This document shows positions 13,852-20,608 of a stretch of DNA of 20,836 bases, piece by piece. The first letter of the stretch is position 1, and every line of letters begins with the position of its first letter. Below the pieces are notes generated by a model. The model was not told where the DNA came from. It made no database searches and saw only the letters and a list, made by a program, of their open reading frames with translations. The DNA is from a virus: IMG/VR virus record IMGVR_UViG_3300038557_000026, positions 1 to 20,836 of that record. One strand, written 5' to 3'. The position numbers and the translations under genes were made by a program.

Positions 13852-15000
13852 CTAGGCTGGCGGCTTGCCTTTGGTGAAGCGCTTCACCCATCCTAGGAAC
13901 GCGGCGTCCGGGTTGTTCGGGTGCTCCCGGCCCTTCATCCATTCCCTATAGCGTGCAGCGAGGAAATACTTGTCCCAGCCAGGGGCAACGCTGCGGACCT
14001 GCGCCAGCGCGTCCTCGCTGATCAGGGGAGCTGGCGGGATCTCGGCCGCCTTTTTCGGGGCGGGGATCTCTTTTATAGGCGCTAAAGAAAGTCCGGGCTT
14101 CTCGCTGTCAGGCAGGGCCACAACGACGCCTTTTCGTCTCACGGGCGGCGGGCTCGGCATGAGGCGCAGCCCTCCCCGGATCTTGTCGACGCGGGCGCCG
14201 GGATAGACGGGCAGCACCTTGGCAAGGGCGCCGACGAGCTCGCGCTTGAAGTCCTTTTCGGTTCGATACTCCTGGCCGAACTGGCCCTTTAGCGCCGACC
14301 ATGAAACCGAGGCCCCGCCGTTCTGGCGAACACGGCAGAGGCGATGCGCGAGCCAGGTGTAGACGTCGAGCGCGAGCGCCGAGTTTTGCAGCTCGCCAAT
14401 GGCGCCGGGATCGAGCGGCACGGCATGCTCTGCGAGCGTGTCGAAGAACTTCCCCGATAACGTAATCACGCCCGGCCACATCGCACGCTGGCCGTCGTCA
14501 TCGGTCTGCACCCAGGCCTCGAACTCGTCGATCGGATCGCACTTCAGGTTCACGACACGATCGGCGATCTTGTATCCGAGTTGCATACGGCACGCGGCAA
14601 GGGCGAGCATCTGTCGACGAAAGGCTTTCATGTGGCGGCCGTTCGTATCGATGCGAAGGCGGCGCAGGAAGGCGCGCACGCTGTCCTCTACTTCGACCAC
14701 GGGCGAGCGGGTGCGAACGGCTTCAGAGCAGACGTGAAAGAGCACGAGGCGCGGACGGGTGCCCGAAGGCAGCGGCATGTCTTCCCAGGTCCGGCCATCG
14801 AACCACTGCCCGGCATCGAGCCTGAGCGAGGCGCTGCCGCTGGTGCGCGTGAAATGACGTTCGTCGACGGGGCTGCGGGGCAGGCCGACTTGGCAGAGCA
14901 CGGCATGTAGGAACGCGGGGTTCTCATCGCCCGCGACTTCCACGAGGTCGACGGCGGGCGCTTTCGTGTCCCGGCTCAGCTTTGCAATTTTCTCGACCAC
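13852..15000 (-). CDS. repA: Plasmid replication initiator RepA (RepA_C family)
   Basis: The 382-residue product matches the plasmid RepA_C family. Typical segments are RPRLVLFHVCSEAVRTRSP, the VEVEDSVRAFLRRL stretch, then RQMLALAACRMQLGY and, further on, TWLAHRLCR, the QFGQEYRTEKDFKRELVGAL helix pair and VYPGARVDKIRGGLRLMPSP. It binds iterons to open the origin and start replication. The tail after about residue 290 carries an extra basic segment ending in FLGWVKRFTKGKPPA. The start is a GTG with GGGGG close upstream; no better ATG exists in frame. Three iterons begin 124 bases upstream, and a GCTAGC palindrome like those near parA lies between. The ClpP-like gene follows. Confidence 0.92.
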   Translation of the reverse strand: MVEKIAKLSRDTKAPAVDLVEVAGDENPAFLHAVLCQVGLPRSPVDERHFTRTSGSASLRLDAGQWFDGRTWEDMPLPSGTRPRLVLFHVCSEAVRTRSPVVEVEDSVRAFLRRLRIDTNGRHMKAFRRQMLALAACRMQLGYKIADRVVNLKCDPIDEFEAWVQTDDDGQRAMWPGVITLSGKFFDTLAEHAVPLDPGAIGELQNSALALDVYTWLAHRLCRVRQNGGASVSWSALKGQFGQEYRTEKDFKRELVGALAKVLPVYPGARVDKIRGGLRLMPSPPPVRRKGVVVALPDSEKPGLSLAPIKEIPAPKKAAEIPPAPLISEDALAQVRSVAPGWDKYFLAARYREWMKGREHPNNPDAAFLGWVKRFTKGKPPA

Positions 15001-15123
15001 GTGGCCCCCGAAGCGTCCCTGCGAACAGGCTATGCGATGAAGCTTTCGCGAAACGAGTCGGGCAAGTCGGAATCCGGTCCGCCCCCTGGATTCTCAAAAC
15101 GCTAGCAGTTTCAAAGGTCGGGT

Positions 15124-15191
15124 TGCGGGCTTTTGCCCCCCTTTAGTGCGGGCCAATGCCCCCCTTTGGCTGCGGGCTTTTACCCCCTCCT
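15124..15191. repeat. Iterons of the plasmid origin (three copies)
   Basis: Three direct repeats of TGCGGGCTTTTGCCCCCC type stand at 15124-15144, 15147-15167 and 15171-15191, with 23- and 24-base periods. Copies one and two differ only in the centre; copy three has lost one C-run base and is less exact. The spacing of about two helical turns upstream of repA is the classical layout of RepA binding sites at an origin. A shorter direct repeat, ACCGGTAG, follows nearby at about 15196 and 15219. Confidence 0.88.
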
Positions 15192-15277
15192 ATATACCGG
15201 TAGGAATCTCCGCTAATGAACCGGTAGCGCAGAGGGTCTTTTTCTATGGACTGGATATAGTCACGGGAGGGCGCTCG

Positions 15278-15526
15278 ATGGATCTCGTCACCTTCTACAT
15301 GCTCTATGCGATCGGCACCGGGCCGGCAAAGGTCGGCTACCCCCTCCGGTTCCCGTCAATGTCAGAATGCGAATGGATGGCAACGCAGGTGCGCGAGCGG
15401 CGCAAAGCCGAGTTCCACCTGTTTGACTCGGCTTGCGTTGCAGATGGCACGCACCCCCCGGAATGGGTAGCGAAGCGTCCGACCGTTGGCGTGCCCTTGA
15501 TGCTCGACGCGCGGCCGCCCGGCTAG
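15278..15526 (+). CDS. Small hypothetical protein beside the origin, 82 residues
   Basis: The ATG follows GGGAGG at seven bases, which fixes the start. The product begins MDLVTFYMLYAIGTGPAKVG, weakly hydrophobic but not a clear signal peptide. It has two cysteines spaced in FPSMSECEWMATQV and FDSACVADGTHPPEW, the pattern of small disulfide-stabilised proteins. The family is unknown to me. It is transcribed away from repA and past the iterons, and it is convergent with the next gene. Both stop codons share the same CTAG tetranucleotide, so the genes end back to back without a terminator. Its promoter must lie in the origin region, so iteron occupation could affect it. Confidence 0.75.
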   Translation: MDLVTFYMLYAIGTGPAKVGYPLRFPSMSECEWMATQVRERRKAEFHLFDSACVADGTHPPEWVAKRPTVGVPLMLDARPPG

Positions 15527-16020
15527 TTGAGACGGTGCGCCGGCATCTCTCCGTCCTCGCCAAACAGTGACGCCAGCAGACGGGCTTCCTTTTCGTCGAC
15601 GCTGCTCTGCCCAGCGGGCAGCAGTGCGAGCAGAACCGGGTCTACGGCGTCGCGACTTTGAAACGGCTCGAGGTGCCCAAACTCCACGCGAGCTTTGCGC
15701 GTGATGCGCTGCCGGGCACCTATGACCTGGCTGGACGAGATCCCCGCCCCGATCAGGTGCTCATGCTCCCGGCCTCGGTCGTCACGGTGCGTTCCCTCGG
15801 CGGTGAGCACAAACGACGTGGCCAGCTTCCACGCCATGAACCGGCCAATCAGGTAGAGGCCTCGCTCACGCTGCTCCGGCTTTGTCTCATCGTATTGCGT
15901 GAGGATCAGATATTCGCCGTCGGGCGTGCCGATGCGCCAAGCCGGTATGACGGTCGAACCGCTCGTGACGACACGTCGGGCCGCGGCGAGCTGTTCGGTG
16001 AGTGCTTCAGCGAGATCCAT
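15523..16020 (-). CDS. Hypothetical 165-residue protein downstream of the toxin pair
   Basis: The frame opens with MDLAEALTEQLAAARRVVTS, followed by a beta-rich part (VIPAWRIGTPDGEYLILTQY, LYLIGRFMAWKLATSFVLTA), and ends in a helical acidic tail (EKEARLLASLFGEDGEM). It is soluble, without signal peptide or membrane segment. I do not recognise the family with certainty; the first part has the composition of a nucleic-acid or nucleotide-binding beta domain. It starts 15 bases after the toxin stop and may be the last gene of the toxin-antitoxin unit. Alternatively it is a separate plasmid accessory gene. A GGGG stretch nine bases upstream is the only candidate ribosome site. Confidence 0.75.
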   Translation of the reverse strand: MDLAEALTEQLAAARRVVTSGSTVIPAWRIGTPDGEYLILTQYDETKPEQRERGLYLIGRFMAWKLATSFVLTAEGTHRDDRGREHEHLIGAGISSSQVIGARQRITRKARVEFGHLEPFQSRDAVDPVLLALLPAGQSSVDEKEARLLASLFGEDGEMPAHRLN

Positions 16021-16035
16021 GCCCCTTAGCCCCGA

Positions 16036-16311
16036 TCAGAATAAATCGCTGTGGCTCCCCAGCCTGATTAGGCGCAGCGTGTGATCGTCGGGCCGCTCGT
16101 AGAGTAACACCAAGTCTGGCTTTAGATGGCAGTCCCGGATGCCGGCGGCGTTGGTCAACTCGTGGTCTTTGTAACTGGTCGGAAGCGGCCTGTCGTTTAG
16201 TAGTAATTCAAGCGCATCGGTCAATAGCTTATCCAGCGTCTGCGAGCCCAATGACTTTGCGATGCGCTTGAAGTCCTTTTTGAATTTGCTCGAGCGTTCA
16301 ATCGTCCGCAT
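16036..16311 (-). CDS. yafQ: YafQ-family mRNA endonuclease toxin
   Basis: The 91-residue product keeps the layout of YafQ of the RelE superfamily: a helical N-terminus (SSKFKKDFKRIAKSLGSQ), H50 in YKDHEL, H62 and D66 in CHLKPDL, and R83, H87 and F91 in the closing RLGSHSDLF. In the E. coli protein the matching residues (H50, H63, D67, H87 and the final aromatic) are needed for ribosome-dependent mRNA cleavage. The tryptophan that normally follows the aspartate is Leu here, a small deviation. The start overlaps the end of the antitoxin gene by 14 bases, the usual coupling in this system. Its role is plasmid maintenance by killing or arresting cured cells. Confidence 0.93.
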   Translation of the reverse strand: MRTIERSSKFKKDFKRIAKSLGSQTLDKLLTDALELLLNDRPLPTSYKDHELTNAAGIRDCHLKPDLVLLYERPDDHTLRLIRLGSHSDLF

Positions 16312-16567
16312 GCAGGTCGGCCATCAGTGCGGCGGCTGTAGCGAACCGCTCCGTGCCGCCCTGAGTGCGAGCCTCCTTGATTGCCGTGAGCGTGTCAGCG
16401 TTCGGCTGCAGAAGCTCGAACGGCAGACGCTTTTCGGCAGCGGTGCGAACCATCAAGAGGCGGAAGGCGGACGACGGTGTAAGGCCGATCTGGCTAAGAA
16501 CGGCTTCAGCCTCGGCCTTCACATCCTCTTCGATCCTGGCTCGGACAACAGCGTTCATTGCGGGCAT
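16298..16567 (-). CDS. dinJ: RelB/DinJ-family antitoxin
   Basis: The start (MPAMNAVVRARIEEDVKAEA) is set by AAGGAG eight bases upstream; a longer in-frame start would overlap the promoter. The 89-residue protein has the RelB/DinJ ribbon-helix-helix N-terminus (VVRARIEEDVKAEAEAVLSQ then GLTPSSAFRLLMVRTAAEK) and a flexible acidic C-terminal half that would wrap the toxin. It neutralises YafQ and, with it, represses their shared promoter. It is first in the pair and is preceded by a consensus-like promoter with a palindrome across the -10. Like other antitoxins it should be degraded by host proteases such as Lon or ClpP complexes. Confidence 0.93.
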   Translation of the reverse strand: MPAMNAVVRARIEEDVKAEAEAVLSQIGLTPSSAFRLLMVRTAAEKRLPFELLQPNADTLTAIKEARTQGGTERFATAAALMADLHADD

Positions 16568-16585
16568 GTCTCGGTCTCCTTCTGG

Positions 16586-16618
16586 GCTACAATGTAGCTC
16601 ACTAATGGAGATCGTCAA
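16586..16618 (-). promoter_or_regulatory. Promoter and operator of the dinJ-yafQ pair
   Basis: On the leftward strand TTGACG (16618-16613) and TACATT (16596-16591) are 16 bases apart. The palindrome GCTACATTGTAGC (16598-16586) lies across the -10, six bases on each side of one central base. That is where DinJ or the DinJ-YafQ complex would shut the promoter off. The antitoxin start is 19 bases further on. Confidence 0.75.
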
Positions 16619-16644
16619 GGGAGGGACGATTAAACCGCTGATGA

Positions 16645-16818
16645 TCAGCCCTTTGCCTTCCCGGCTTTCGACCTGCCGTCGACATGCGCTTTCAAAACCC
16701 GCGCGCAGTAGGCTGACAGCTTTCGATCATCGTCGATGGCGTAGCGCTCGAGCGCCTCCTTTGTGGCCTCGTCAACGCGAACAGTGATCGTGTCGTTTTT
16801 CTTCGATGTGGTGCTCAT
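16645..16818 (-). CDS. Ribbon-helix-helix (CopG/MetJ/Arc-like) regulator
   Basis: The 57-residue protein reads MSTTSKKNDT, then ITVRVDEATKEALERYAIDD, and closes with LSAYCARVLKAHV and a lysine-rich tail. This is the beta strand, helix, helix order of a ribbon-helix-helix repressor. Such small dimers repress plasmid copy-control or partner genes. No Shine-Dalgarno is seen before the ATG, but a TACCTA near it would serve as a -10, so a leaderless message is possible. Two CATAGGT copies overlap its start and look like an autoregulatory site. It is not in an evident operon with a toxin. It may control the divergent rightward operon. Confidence 0.8.
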   Translation of the reverse strand: MSTTSKKNDTITVRVDEATKEALERYAIDDDRKLSAYCARVLKAHVDGRSKAGKAKG

Positions 16819-16830
16819 AGGTGCATAGGT
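16816..16830. promoter_or_regulatory. Tandem CATAGGT operator candidate
   Basis: CATAGGT occurs at 16816-16822 and again at 16824-16830, directly repeated one turn-fraction apart and overlapping the RHH gene's start codon. RHH proteins bind short tandem sites of this size. A divergent region to 17027 separates the RHH gene from the rightward operon; it also holds a TTGATC (16843) and a TACACA (16867) that could be a rightward promoter with 18-base spacing. Confidence 0.45.
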
Positions 16831-16950
16831 ACACAAAACCTGTTGATCCCGGCAACACAGCAATGATACACATTTGGAGTAAACATACACGTTTGAGTCT
16901 GTGAGGTTGCGTCGTCATGCTTCTCCTGCGTCCCCTTCCCCCAACAACTC

Positions 16951-16987
16951 GCGCCGGTCGTCGCTCTGCGGGCCGGCGCTTTCTTTT
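16951..16987 (+). terminator. Rho-independent terminator ahead of the rightward operon
   Basis: GCGCCGG at 16951-16957 pairs with CCGGCGC at 16973-16979 and is followed by TTTCTTTT, the same tail as the terminator near 7650. No rightward gene precedes it, so it may end a short leader RNA or act as an attenuator for the operon at 17028. It also argues against starting that operon's first gene at 16917. Confidence 0.7.
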
Positions 16988-17027
16988 GATCGAGACCCGA
17001 AAGGCAAAGCCCGTCGTCTCTCGCTAC

Positions 17028-17438
17028 ATGGTCGATGACGATTCCCCGGAGACGCGTAAGCCGATAGCGTTCTTCCTCCGCAAAGCGCGGTTCACATGGG
17101 ATGACCTCGAATTCCGCGACGTGCGTCGCGTGGTGTCGGCTGCTCAAGCCGCAACGTGGGCTTTGGGCGATTGCCCAGCCGAGGACGAAAGCGACGAGTA
17201 CCGGCAAGCGCAGGCGCGCTATCGCGATGCGTGGGAGGAATGCGAGATGGTCGCTTCCCACGTGTTCACGCCTGGAGCGGAGACGACGCGCGATCTCTTC
17301 CTGCGCGCCGAGATGCTGACCATGCATTACGGCGACGGTCAGGTGTCAGAGCTGACGGAGAGCGCGTTTCCCGGCCATCGGATGCTCGGCGCCCTGCTGC
17401 TGGCGATGTGGAAAGTCGGAGGTGCTGCCAATGTCTAA
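17028..17438 (+). CDS. Hypothetical protein, cytoplasmic relative of the next gene
   Basis: Starting at MVDDDSPETRKPIAFFLRKA, the 136-residue product is acidic and helical. I prefer this ATG because an upstream one would read through a strong terminator, though no Shine-Dalgarno is present and the longer form cannot be excluded. The segment ETTRDLFLRAEMLTMHYGDG followed by KVGG at the end lines up with TSMRDIALRAEALRQFFFGG and VSGGG in the next gene, so the two look like diverged duplicates. This one lacks the Tat leader. The function is unknown. Its stop overlaps the next start by eight bases. Confidence 0.72.
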   Translation: MVDDDSPETRKPIAFFLRKARFTWDDLEFRDVRRVVSAAQAATWALGDCPAEDESDEYRQAQARYRDAWEECEMVASHVFTPGAETTRDLFLRAEMLTMHYGDGQVSELTESAFPGHRMLGALLLAMWKVGGAANV

Positions 17439-17874
17439 GCTCTCACGCCGATCCATCCTGCAGGGCGTCGCCGGCGCGGCCGTCGTTGTGCCGATCGCGG
17501 CCGACGCTTCCCCTCATCCTTCGGCGTTCCCTCTTACGCATGACGCGGATCTCGAGCTGCTCGAGCTGCGGCGCGCGATCGACGCCTATCAAGCCTCTGT
17601 GCGGTTCGAAATGAGCATCGAGGGCACGCCGGGCCATGCTGCGGCCGTGGCTGAAAGTGATGCCCGTGAGGCCATCGTAGAGGCGCTGGTTGAAGCCATT
17701 CACGAGCGCACGCCTACCTCGATGCGCGACATTGCCCTAAGAGCTGAAGCGCTCCGGCAATTCTTTTTCGGCGGCCATCAGGAGTGCATCGACGAGTGGA
17801 CCGACGGCGGGGATTACGCCTTCGCCAAGCTCTATGAGGCAGCCGTGATCGTCTCGGGAGGTGGCGATGTCTGA
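17431..17874 (+). CDS. Tat-exported small protein of an uncharacterised rhizobial-type family
   Basis: The ATG follows GGAGG at eight bases. The N-terminus MSKLSRRSILQGVAGAAVVV is a textbook twin-arginine signal (SRRSILQG), with a likely cut after ADA near residue 28. The folded protein would therefore be moved to the periplasm by Tat. The mature part is about 120 residues, helical and acidic, with HERTPTSMRDIALRAEAL as its most distinctive stretch. I recall proteins of this kind as frequent and uncharacterised in alphaproteobacteria; no catalytic residues stand out. It overlaps the preceding gene and is overlapped by the next, so the four genes form one rightward operon. A Tat-exported product on a small plasmid is unexpected, as Tat is usually used for cofactor-bearing or pre-folded enzymes. 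Confidence 0.85.
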   Translation: MSKLSRRSILQGVAGAAVVVPIAADASPHPSAFPLTHDADLELLELRRAIDAYQASVRFEMSIEGTPGHAAAVAESDAREAIVEALVEAIHERTPTSMRDIALRAEALRQFFFGGHQECIDEWTDGGDYAFAKLYEAAVIVSGGGDV

Positions 17875-18088
17875 TTCCCGACGGTTGGATTTAGAGCGGC
17901 CCATTCTCGAGATCGAGAAGTGCACCACGACGCTGACAATTATCGCTGATGCATGCGCGCACGGCGCATATACCAGCACAGCTAACGTTGAGTCAGCGCT
18001 CGTTCTTGTCGCTGATCACATCTCGAAAAATACGAAGCTTATGATGGAGATTTTGTTTCCGGACGCCGGAGGGGTCGATGGCAACTGA
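17867..18088 (+). CDS. Small hypothetical protein, 73 residues, third in operon
   Basis: The ATG (MSDSRRLDLERPILEIEKCT) has GGGAGG five bases upstream. A GTG two codons earlier is possible but is closer to the ribosome site than usual. The protein is soluble and helical (TTLTIIADACAHGAYT, then ESALVLVADHISKNTKLMME), with two cysteines. The arrangement of helices resembles small phage or plasmid proteins of unknown function that accompany the preceding Tat family; I cannot name a domain. It overlaps both neighbours by eight to eleven bases, showing tight translational coupling. Confidence 0.75.
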   Translation: MSDSRRLDLERPILEIEKCTTTLTIIADACAHGAYTSTANVESALVLVADHISKNTKLMMEILFPDAGGVDGN

Positions 18089-18425
18089 GCCTCTTACCCG
18101 GTTCGAACCACTCGATACTTTCGAGAACATTGCCAATGTTTTCGGGGCGCTCATGCACCCTCAAAGCACCTGCAGCGTTGGCGAGCGCATCGCTTGGAAA
18201 ATGGTTTCCCTCGAGCACGAGGCCCTTAAGCAGGCGGTCGACGCAATGTGCGAAGCGGAATGGGAGAACACTGAATACGGCCCTATGGGGCCGGTGATCG
18301 CAGCGATTGATGGCCTCACCGATCGGCTTCGCGTTGCCGAAGCGGCGCTCGCTCGTTTCGTCATACTATCGGGAATTCAATCGCCTCATGACAAGGGCAC
18401 TCCGTCGACCACGATCAACAATTGA
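18078..18425 (+). CDS. Hypothetical protein, last gene of the rightward operon
   Basis: The 115-residue product begins MATEPLTRFEPLDTFENIAN, preceded by GGAGGGG inside the previous gene. It is helical, with WKMVSLEHEALKQAVDAMCE, then a GPMGPVIAAIDGLTDRLRVA and a hydrophobic AEAALARFVILSG near the end. The general plan is similar to the first two genes of the operon (a central acidic helix followed by a helix ending in a Gly), so distant homology is possible, but residue identity is low. A strong two-way terminator follows within ten bases. The function is unknown. Confidence 0.78.
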   Translation: MATEPLTRFEPLDTFENIANVFGALMHPQSTCSVGERIAWKMVSLEHEALKQAVDAMCEAEWENTEYGPMGPVIAAIDGLTDRLRVAEAALARFVILSGIQSPHDKGTPSTTINN

Positions 18426-18430
18426 TCATG

Positions 18431-18471
18431 AAAAAGCCCCGCCTCGGATCTCCGGAGCGGGGCTTTCGTTT
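18431..18471. terminator. Two-way rho-independent terminator
   Basis: GCCCCGC at 18436-18442 pairs with GCGGGGC at 18457-18463. It is preceded by AAAAA and followed by TTTCGTTT, so it works on both strands. It lies between the convergent ends of the four-gene rightward operon and the leftward par operon. Confidence 0.88.
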
Positions 18472-18483
18472 GTGGCATCCGAA

Positions 18484-19581
18484 CTAGGCCGCGAGTGCGG
18501 CACCCCGGACAACCATGTCTTTGCCTTCGGGCTCGACCTCGAGGCCGATCGCGTCGACGATCGTTCGCAGATGCTTCCCGAGGTCGGCTGCCGGCAGGGG
18601 GGTGATGTCGCGAGCCTCGCACCATTCCGGATATTGCCCGTAGAGACGGCGCAGCGATGCGCTGCCTTCCGGATCTGGCCTCAGCACGGCACGAAGAAAC
18701 GCCGCGACGTGCTCCTGATCGTCCGGCCGCGGCAGAGCCTTTAGAGCAGGCTTTGGTTGCGCCTTGCGGAGCATGACAGGCGCCGGCGCGGTCTCTGACT
18801 GTTTCGGCGCTGTATTATCAGACTGTGCCGTGTCCAACTTCCTATGAGGATGCAGGGCGAGCGCGACGGCGATCGAGCCCCCGACGACTGCAAGCGAGCG
18901 CAGGGCAGCCATAACCAAATCCCAGGCCCAGGGTGCGAAGCCGAGACGCGTGGGCAGCGGCGACGCGTTGCGCGGGATCGGAAGGGCGGCCAGTGCGGTT
19001 TCCGCTGCCTTCAGCTCTACGTCGGCCTCCGATCGCGCAGCGTCGACGCGGGCGCGTGCCTCACGCAATTCGGATTCGGCGCGGTCCTTCGCGTCCTTCA
19101 GGAGGTCGACGCAGTTTTTCCGGCAACCGGGCTTGGCTGCTTCGGAGACGGCCGCGGCGTCTGCCGCCTGCTTTGCCTTCAGCGCATCGCTCACGCGAGC
19201 CTGCGCCCGCTCTCCGGCCGTTGCGAGGGCTGCCCTCGCCTCTTCGACGCGCTTCTCTGCTGCTGCGTACTTCACGGAGGCATCACGCAGCGGAGCGGCG
19301 AGCTCGTCGCGCTTCGCGATTTCCCTCTCGGCATTCGTGAGCAGCCAGTACACCTCACCCGACACGAGGCACAGACCGAGCAGGACGGCGCCGATCTTAT
19401 GCCCCTCCCCCCACGCAATCGCGCAGTAGCCGGCGCCCAGTGCGAGCAGAACGGCAATCGTGATAACGAGCCACGAGTCACTCGTCTCATAGCCGCCGGC
19501 GTGAAGCACGTTGGCGTGAGTTGCAGCAGCGATCACGGCGACGCCGGCGAGAACGGCAAGTGTTCTCCAAACGTAGATCAT
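18484..19581 (-). CDS. Membrane protein with coiled coil and C-terminal winged-helix-like domain
   Basis: The start (MIYVWRTLAVLAGVAVIAAA) overlaps the RHH gene's stop (ATGA), and a GAGGG lies upstream. The 365-residue product has three N-terminal hydrophobic segments: TLAVLAGVAVIAAAT, WLVITIAVLLALGAGYCAIA and IGAVLLGLCLVSGEVYWLL. A long charged coiled coil follows (about 85-205, with a central C-R-K-N-C), then a fourth membrane segment (LRSLAVVGGSIAVALAL). The cytoplasmic tail ends in LYGQYPEWCEARDITPLP, a stretch resembling winged-helix tails of phage primase-helicases. As third gene of the par operon it may anchor or position the partition complex. The order parA, RHH, membrane protein is notable. 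It could also be a phage-type lysis or exclusion protein; I consider that less likely. Confidence 0.75.
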   Translation of the reverse strand: MIYVWRTLAVLAGVAVIAAATHANVLHAGGYETSDSWLVITIAVLLALGAGYCAIAWGEGHKIGAVLLGLCLVSGEVYWLLTNAEREIAKRDELAAPLRDASVKYAAAEKRVEEARAALATAGERAQARVSDALKAKQAADAAAVSEAAKPGCRKNCVDLLKDAKDRAESELREARARVDAARSEADVELKAAETALAALPIPRNASPLPTRLGFAPWAWDLVMAALRSLAVVGGSIAVALALHPHRKLDTAQSDNTAPKQSETAPAPVMLRKAQPKPALKALPRPDDQEHVAAFLRAVLRPDPEGSASLRRLYGQYPEWCEARDITPLPAADLGKHLRTIVDAIGLEVEPEGKDMVVRGAALAA

Positions 19582-19898
19582 GCCCCTACCCTCACTTTCT
19601 CGGCCTTCGCGAGCGCGGCGATCGCCGCAATCACGATGTCGGCCTGAGACCACTTCCCGTTGCCGTCACGATCGGCGGCATTGAACCGGTCGATGAGCGC
19701 CTGCGTCAGAGCTTTCGTGTCGTCGTCGACGCGCACATTGAACTGATGCGGCCGCGTGACCTGGCGCTGCCGGCGTTTGTCGCCCTTCTTGAGAGCCGCC
19801 ATGCGCTCGGCGCGCGCACGCTTCTGCGTGTTCGCATGCGTTCCGAAACCGCCAAGCAATGCAGCAAACTCGCTGCCGTCATCCGCGAGCTCAGACAT
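19578..19898 (-). CDS. RHH-type centromere-binding protein candidate (ParB/ParG-like)
   Basis: The 106-residue protein has a basic, flexible N-terminal half (KRARAERMAALKKGDKRRQ). A segment fitting the strand and two helices of a ribbon-helix-helix dimer follows (HQFNVRVDDDTKALTQALID, then GKWSQADIVIAAIAALAKAE). In type Ib partition systems the partner of a short ParA is just such a small basic RHH protein, which binds the centromere and stimulates the ATPase through its flexible tail. Its start overlaps the end of parA by eight bases, as in those operons. The likely target is the GCGCTAGC cluster upstream of parA. It has no similarity I can see to classical ParB with its HTH and CTPase parts. 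Confidence 0.82.
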   Translation of the reverse strand: MSELADDGSEFAALLGGFGTHANTQKRARAERMAALKKGDKRRQRQVTRPHQFNVRVDDDTKALTQALIDRFNAADRDGNGKWSQADIVIAAIAALAKAEKVRVGA

Positions 19899-20535
19899 TG
19901 GCCTTTGCTCCCTTCCGGACCTTCGCGAGAATGGCTTTCACCTCGGCCCATAGCGCGGAGATTTCCTCCTTTGCGGTGCCCGTCTTGTCGATCTCGGGAC
20001 CGGTCTTTCCTGCCGTCATCGCGCCCAGGTAGGCCGCGCGGTGTGTGACGATTGCTTTGGCAACAGGCACCTTGTTGACAGTCAGGTACTTGCTAGCCGC
20101 TTCCGTCGTCTTCCAGCGCGGCTCGGCATCGTTGATCACGCAAAGGTGCGCCACGTTCGCCTCGCGGGCCATCAGCACCGCATCCTCGCTGGCGAGAATG
20201 TCGAGAGCGCTAGCGCGCAACGGGATCACCACGAGGTCAGCCGATTGTATAGCGTCCTCTATCAGGGCCAGGAACGCCGGCGGTGTGTCGACCAACAGAA
20301 GGTCGTACTGCTCCTCGTCGATTTCTTCCAAGGCCTGGCTCGCTTTTTCGATGTTTTCGAGGACCGCCAGGTCATCACCTCCCCTGCGATCAAGCCAGCC
20401 TTCGAGTGAACCCTGAGGGTCCAGATCGACTAGCGCTACACGCTTCCCGTCACTCGCAGCGGCAACAGCTAGCGCGCTAGTGAGGGTGGTTTTGCCAACG
20501 CCGCCCTTGCTTGAAACGATTGATATAACTTGCAT
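19891..20535 (-). CDS. parA: ParA-type partition ATPase (type Ib)
   Basis: The start (MQVISIVSSKGGVGKTTLTS) has GAGG five bases upstream; a longer frame would reach into the operator. The 214-residue protein carries the deviant Walker A KGGVGKTT with signature lysine K10 and catalytic K15, then VALVDLDPQGS (switch I/A') and LLLVDTPPAF (Walker B). There is no N-terminal HTH, so it is the short type Ib form, which does not itself bind the promoter. ATP-bound dimers bind the nucleoid and pull plasmid copies apart. It is the first gene of a leftward operon with the RHH protein and the membrane protein. Its promoter contains a GCTAGC palindrome between the -35 and -10, so the RHH protein or the Myb-array protein probably represses it. 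Confidence 0.93.
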   Translation of the reverse strand: MQVISIVSSKGGVGKTTLTSALAVAAASDGKRVALVDLDPQGSLEGWLDRRGGDDLAVLENIEKASQALEEIDEEQYDLLLVDTPPAFLALIEDAIQSADLVVIPLRASALDILASEDAVLMAREANVAHLCVINDAEPRWKTTEAASKYLTVNKVPVAKAIVTHRAAYLGAMTAGKTGPEIDKTGTAKEEISALWAEVKAILAKVRKGAKANV

Positions 20536-20578
20536 TTCGTCCTCAAAGGTATAGCGGAATAGCTGTATGTATAGCGCC

Positions 20579-20608
20579 ATTGTAGCATGAGGCTAGCGCT
20601 AGCGTCTA
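20579..20608 (-). promoter_or_regulatory. Candidate parA promoter with palindromic operator in the spacer
   Basis: On the leftward strand TAGACG (20608-20603) and TACAAT (20584-20579) are 18 bases apart. GCTAGCGCTAGC fills 20603-20592, inside the spacer and touching the -35. A protein bound there would block polymerase. Confidence 0.55.

Noticed and set aside
16917-17027. Longer N-terminus for the first gene of the Tat operon
   Set aside because: It would place a strong rho-independent terminator inside coding sequence and adds an arginine-rich extension; kept only as an alternative.
18844-19647. Rightward open frame of 267 codons
   Set aside because: It is antisense to the coiled-coil membrane protein and lacks a ribosome site or a recognisable domain.
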